From contig NZ_JAAGWG010000009.1 of NCBI RefSeq assembly GCF_010682065.1, positions 88,397 through 152,396 on the forward strand: a stretch of DNA of 64,000 nt, given 5' to 3'. The notes beneath the pieces were generated by a model. It was not told the DNA's origin, made no database searches, and saw only the letters and a list, made by a program, of their open reading frames with translations. Shown one piece after another: positions 62,792 through 64,000 of the stretch (positions within the stretch are counted from its first letter, which is position 1; every line of letters begins with the position of its first letter). A program made the position numbers and the translations under genes. The stretch is from Blastococcus saxobsidens. GTDB lineage: Bacteria > Actinomycetota > Actinomycetes > Mycobacteriales > Geodermatophilaceae.

Positions 62792-63429
62792 ATGAGCGAG
62801 TCCGACTCAGTTCGTCCCGAGGTCAGCATGTCGGCCGACGTCACGCTGGTCGCGCGTGGCATCACCGTCACCGCGTCCGTCGAGGTGTCGAACGAGCACG
62901 TGATCGCCGTCCGCCCGCAGGGCGAGGGCACGGCGTGGAAGACGTCGGTGAAGCCGGGCGACTCCGTCGAGCTCTACTGGGTCGCCGGGTACGAGGAGCG
63001 CACGCTCCCCGCGAAGATCGTCGGTGTCGACGACGACACCGAGGAGGTCGTGTGGAACCTGACGGCGACCGGCCCGGCCGAGCGCAGCCAGCGGCGGCGC
63101 AGCGTGCGGGCCCGCGTGGAGCTGTCGGTGAGCATGCCCTGGTCCGACGGTCGGCTGGCCGGCCTCACGGTCGACCTCAGCGAGGCCGGGATGCGGGCCC
63201 TGGTCGACGGCTGGGGTCTGCCCCCGGACAAGGCACCCGCACCGACGTCACCCTCGACCTGGGGGACACCACGGTGCACGTCAAGGGCGAGATCGTCCGG
63301 CAGACGTCCCAGGGGCCGCGCTGGCTCCTGTCCATGCAGTTCCTGGACGTCAGCGAGACCACCGGCGACGCGCTGCGCCGCCGGGTCTTCAAGGCCCTGC
63401 GTGACGAGCGGGCCGCCGCGGCCGGCTGA
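62792..63429 (+). pseudogene. PilZ-domain (c-di-GMP-binding) protein gene interrupted by a one-base frameshift
   Basis: The frame from the ATG at 62792 (GGAGG at about 6 nt) encodes an N-terminal YcgR-like beta domain, then PilZ with QRRRSVRARV (RxxxR) and VDLSEAGMRA (D/NxSxxG). After about base 63230 the PilZ sequence continues in another frame (GTRTDVTLDLGDTTVHVKGE to the stop at 63429), while the first frame turns into low-complexity Arg/Pro/Ser. Adding one G at AAGGCACC (about 63228-63235) would join the two as PDKGTRTDV. It would encode a protein of about 212 aa binding c-di-GMP. It is either a real mutation or a homopolymer sequencing error. Confidence 0.75.
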
Positions 63430-63433
63430 GCGG

Positions 63434-63477
63434 CCGGCTCAGCCGTCCTTCGCCGCCGGCTCAGCCGTCCTTCGCCG
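63434..63477 (+). repeat. 22-bp tandem duplication downstream of the PilZ gene
   Basis: CCGGCTCAGCCGTCCTTCGC followed by CG occurs twice in direct succession, and a third partial unit (CCGGCTTCC) follows. Confidence 0.85.
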
Positions 63478-64000
63478 CCGGCTTCCTGGCCCGGCTGGGC
63501 TGTACTCGCATGGGCTCGCCCGGCATCTTCGGGGAGCAGGCCCGCTGAGCGATGTGCATACAGGCCAATGCGCAGGTCGCCTTGGAGCGAAACCGGGAGA
63601 GTTATCCGGTGAGCGCGAGCGCTCTGCCCGCGAACCAGGTTGTACACGAACCCGGGCCCGGCCCCGGCAGACGCTCTGGCTGTCATCCAGTGTCCACCCA
63701 TAGCTGCCAGGGCCTCAGCTACTGAACCGCTCGGTCTGGGGTGCCGGCACCGACGGCCGTGGCGGACCCCGAACTGCGGGTCTCGGGGGAGCGGGGTTCC
63801 TCCGGACGACGGTGTGCACGGGGTGTTGTCCCACCATCGCGAGGAACCGCTCGGCCCAGGGCGCCCGCGGCGACATGAGGACCGCAGCGCGGATGAGGTC
63901 GGCCTGGTGGGCCTCGCGGGGCGCTAGTTGTACTGAGCAGGACCGTTGTTGACGTGGGAGCGACCTCCGGGTCGGGTGGAGCTGTCTGACGGCATCCATT
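63478..64000. other. Right-edge region without a confident gene
   Basis: The 523 bases are less GC-biased than the rest. A minus-strand frame (63715-63999) contains PREAHQADLIRAAVLM and APWAERFLAMVGQHPVHTVV, which looks protein-like. It might be the 3' part of a gene or a decayed element entering from the right; no family or ribosome site could be identified. Confidence 0.35.

Noticed and set aside
63540..63660. A possible riboswitch or structured RNA (segment with GGAGCGAAACCGGGAGAG)
   Set aside because: No match to the conserved cores of cobalamin, c-di-GMP, c-di-AMP or ZTP riboswitches that I could recognise, and no gene directly downstream.

Overview
The window is chromosomal DNA of a very GC-rich Gram-positive actinobacterium. 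The gene set points to the order Geodermatophilales (Blastococcus, Geodermatophilus or Modestobacter type), but that placement is inference from gene content and style, not a database match. Evidence for an actinobacterium: an N-terminally extended SigA beside a SigB-type factor, the DUF3000, DUF3039, DUF3099, DUF3159, DUF3710 and DUF4193 families, the coproporphyrin haem branch (hemE, hemY/cgoX, hemQ), GTP-dependent PEP carboxykinase, and many GTG starts. About half of the backbone (sigB, sigA, ppgK, suhB-like, cei-like, DUF4193, dut, DUF3710, DUF3159, two TrkA proteins, APC/KimA permease, trmA-like, dxs, rnd, DUF3000, hemE, hemY, hemQ, msrB) has the content and rough order that I recall for M. 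tuberculosis Rv2674-Rv2710, so this is an old core neighbourhood with local insertions.

Layout. 1-2.2 kb: end of a GNAT/acyl-CoA-synthetase (Pat-type) gene. 2.3-4.1 kb: sigB and dtd. 4.2-7.0 kb: a secreted multidomain GH10 xylanase. 7.1-11.6 kb: GlsB-type membrane protein, pckG, DUF305 protein, and a DUF4188 monooxygenase divergent from its TetR. 11.7-15.0 kb: an inserted cassette (metallo-beta-lactamase-fold hydrolase, TetR, enoyl-CoA hydratase, hotdog thioesterase) that begins right after a truncated HhH-GPD repair gene and ends at a complete, diverged HhH-GPD gene. 15.6-22 kb: small membrane and zinc proteins, YihY, VanW, sigA. 22-31 kb: ppgK, phosphatase, cei-like, kinase-like, dut operon, TrkA pair. 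31-35 kb: KimA-like potassium permease and an RNA methyltransferase. 35.4-43.5 kb: a TAXI-TRAP uptake and catabolism operon with a divergent two-component system and a second, orphan TAXI receptor. 44-46 kb: dxs overlapping a thiamine-binding protein gene. 46.5-49.8 kb: fadAB. 50-53.4 kb: a sugar ABC importer. 53.5-60.7 kb: rnd, DUF3000, the haem genes, msrB. 60.8-64 kb: cspA, small proteins, a frameshifted PilZ gene and a non-coding-looking right edge.

Working logic. Energy and carbon functions (pckG, ppgK, fadAB, the ABC and TAXI importers, xylanase) sit among envelope, potassium and redox-stress functions. Convergent pairs are usually separated by long, nearly perfect hairpins that can terminate both strands. 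Many genes lack a Shine-Dalgarno sequence and instead carry a TAnnnT-like hexamer 6-8 nt before a GTG start, the signature of leaderless mRNAs. The most unusual items are the bracketed island at 11.7-15 kb, an rnd gene with no ATG/GTG/TTG start, a three-copy intergenic repeat (one copy forming the start of a coding region), a PckG with Ser in place of the P-loop Cys, and a two-component system paired with its own TAXI receptor.
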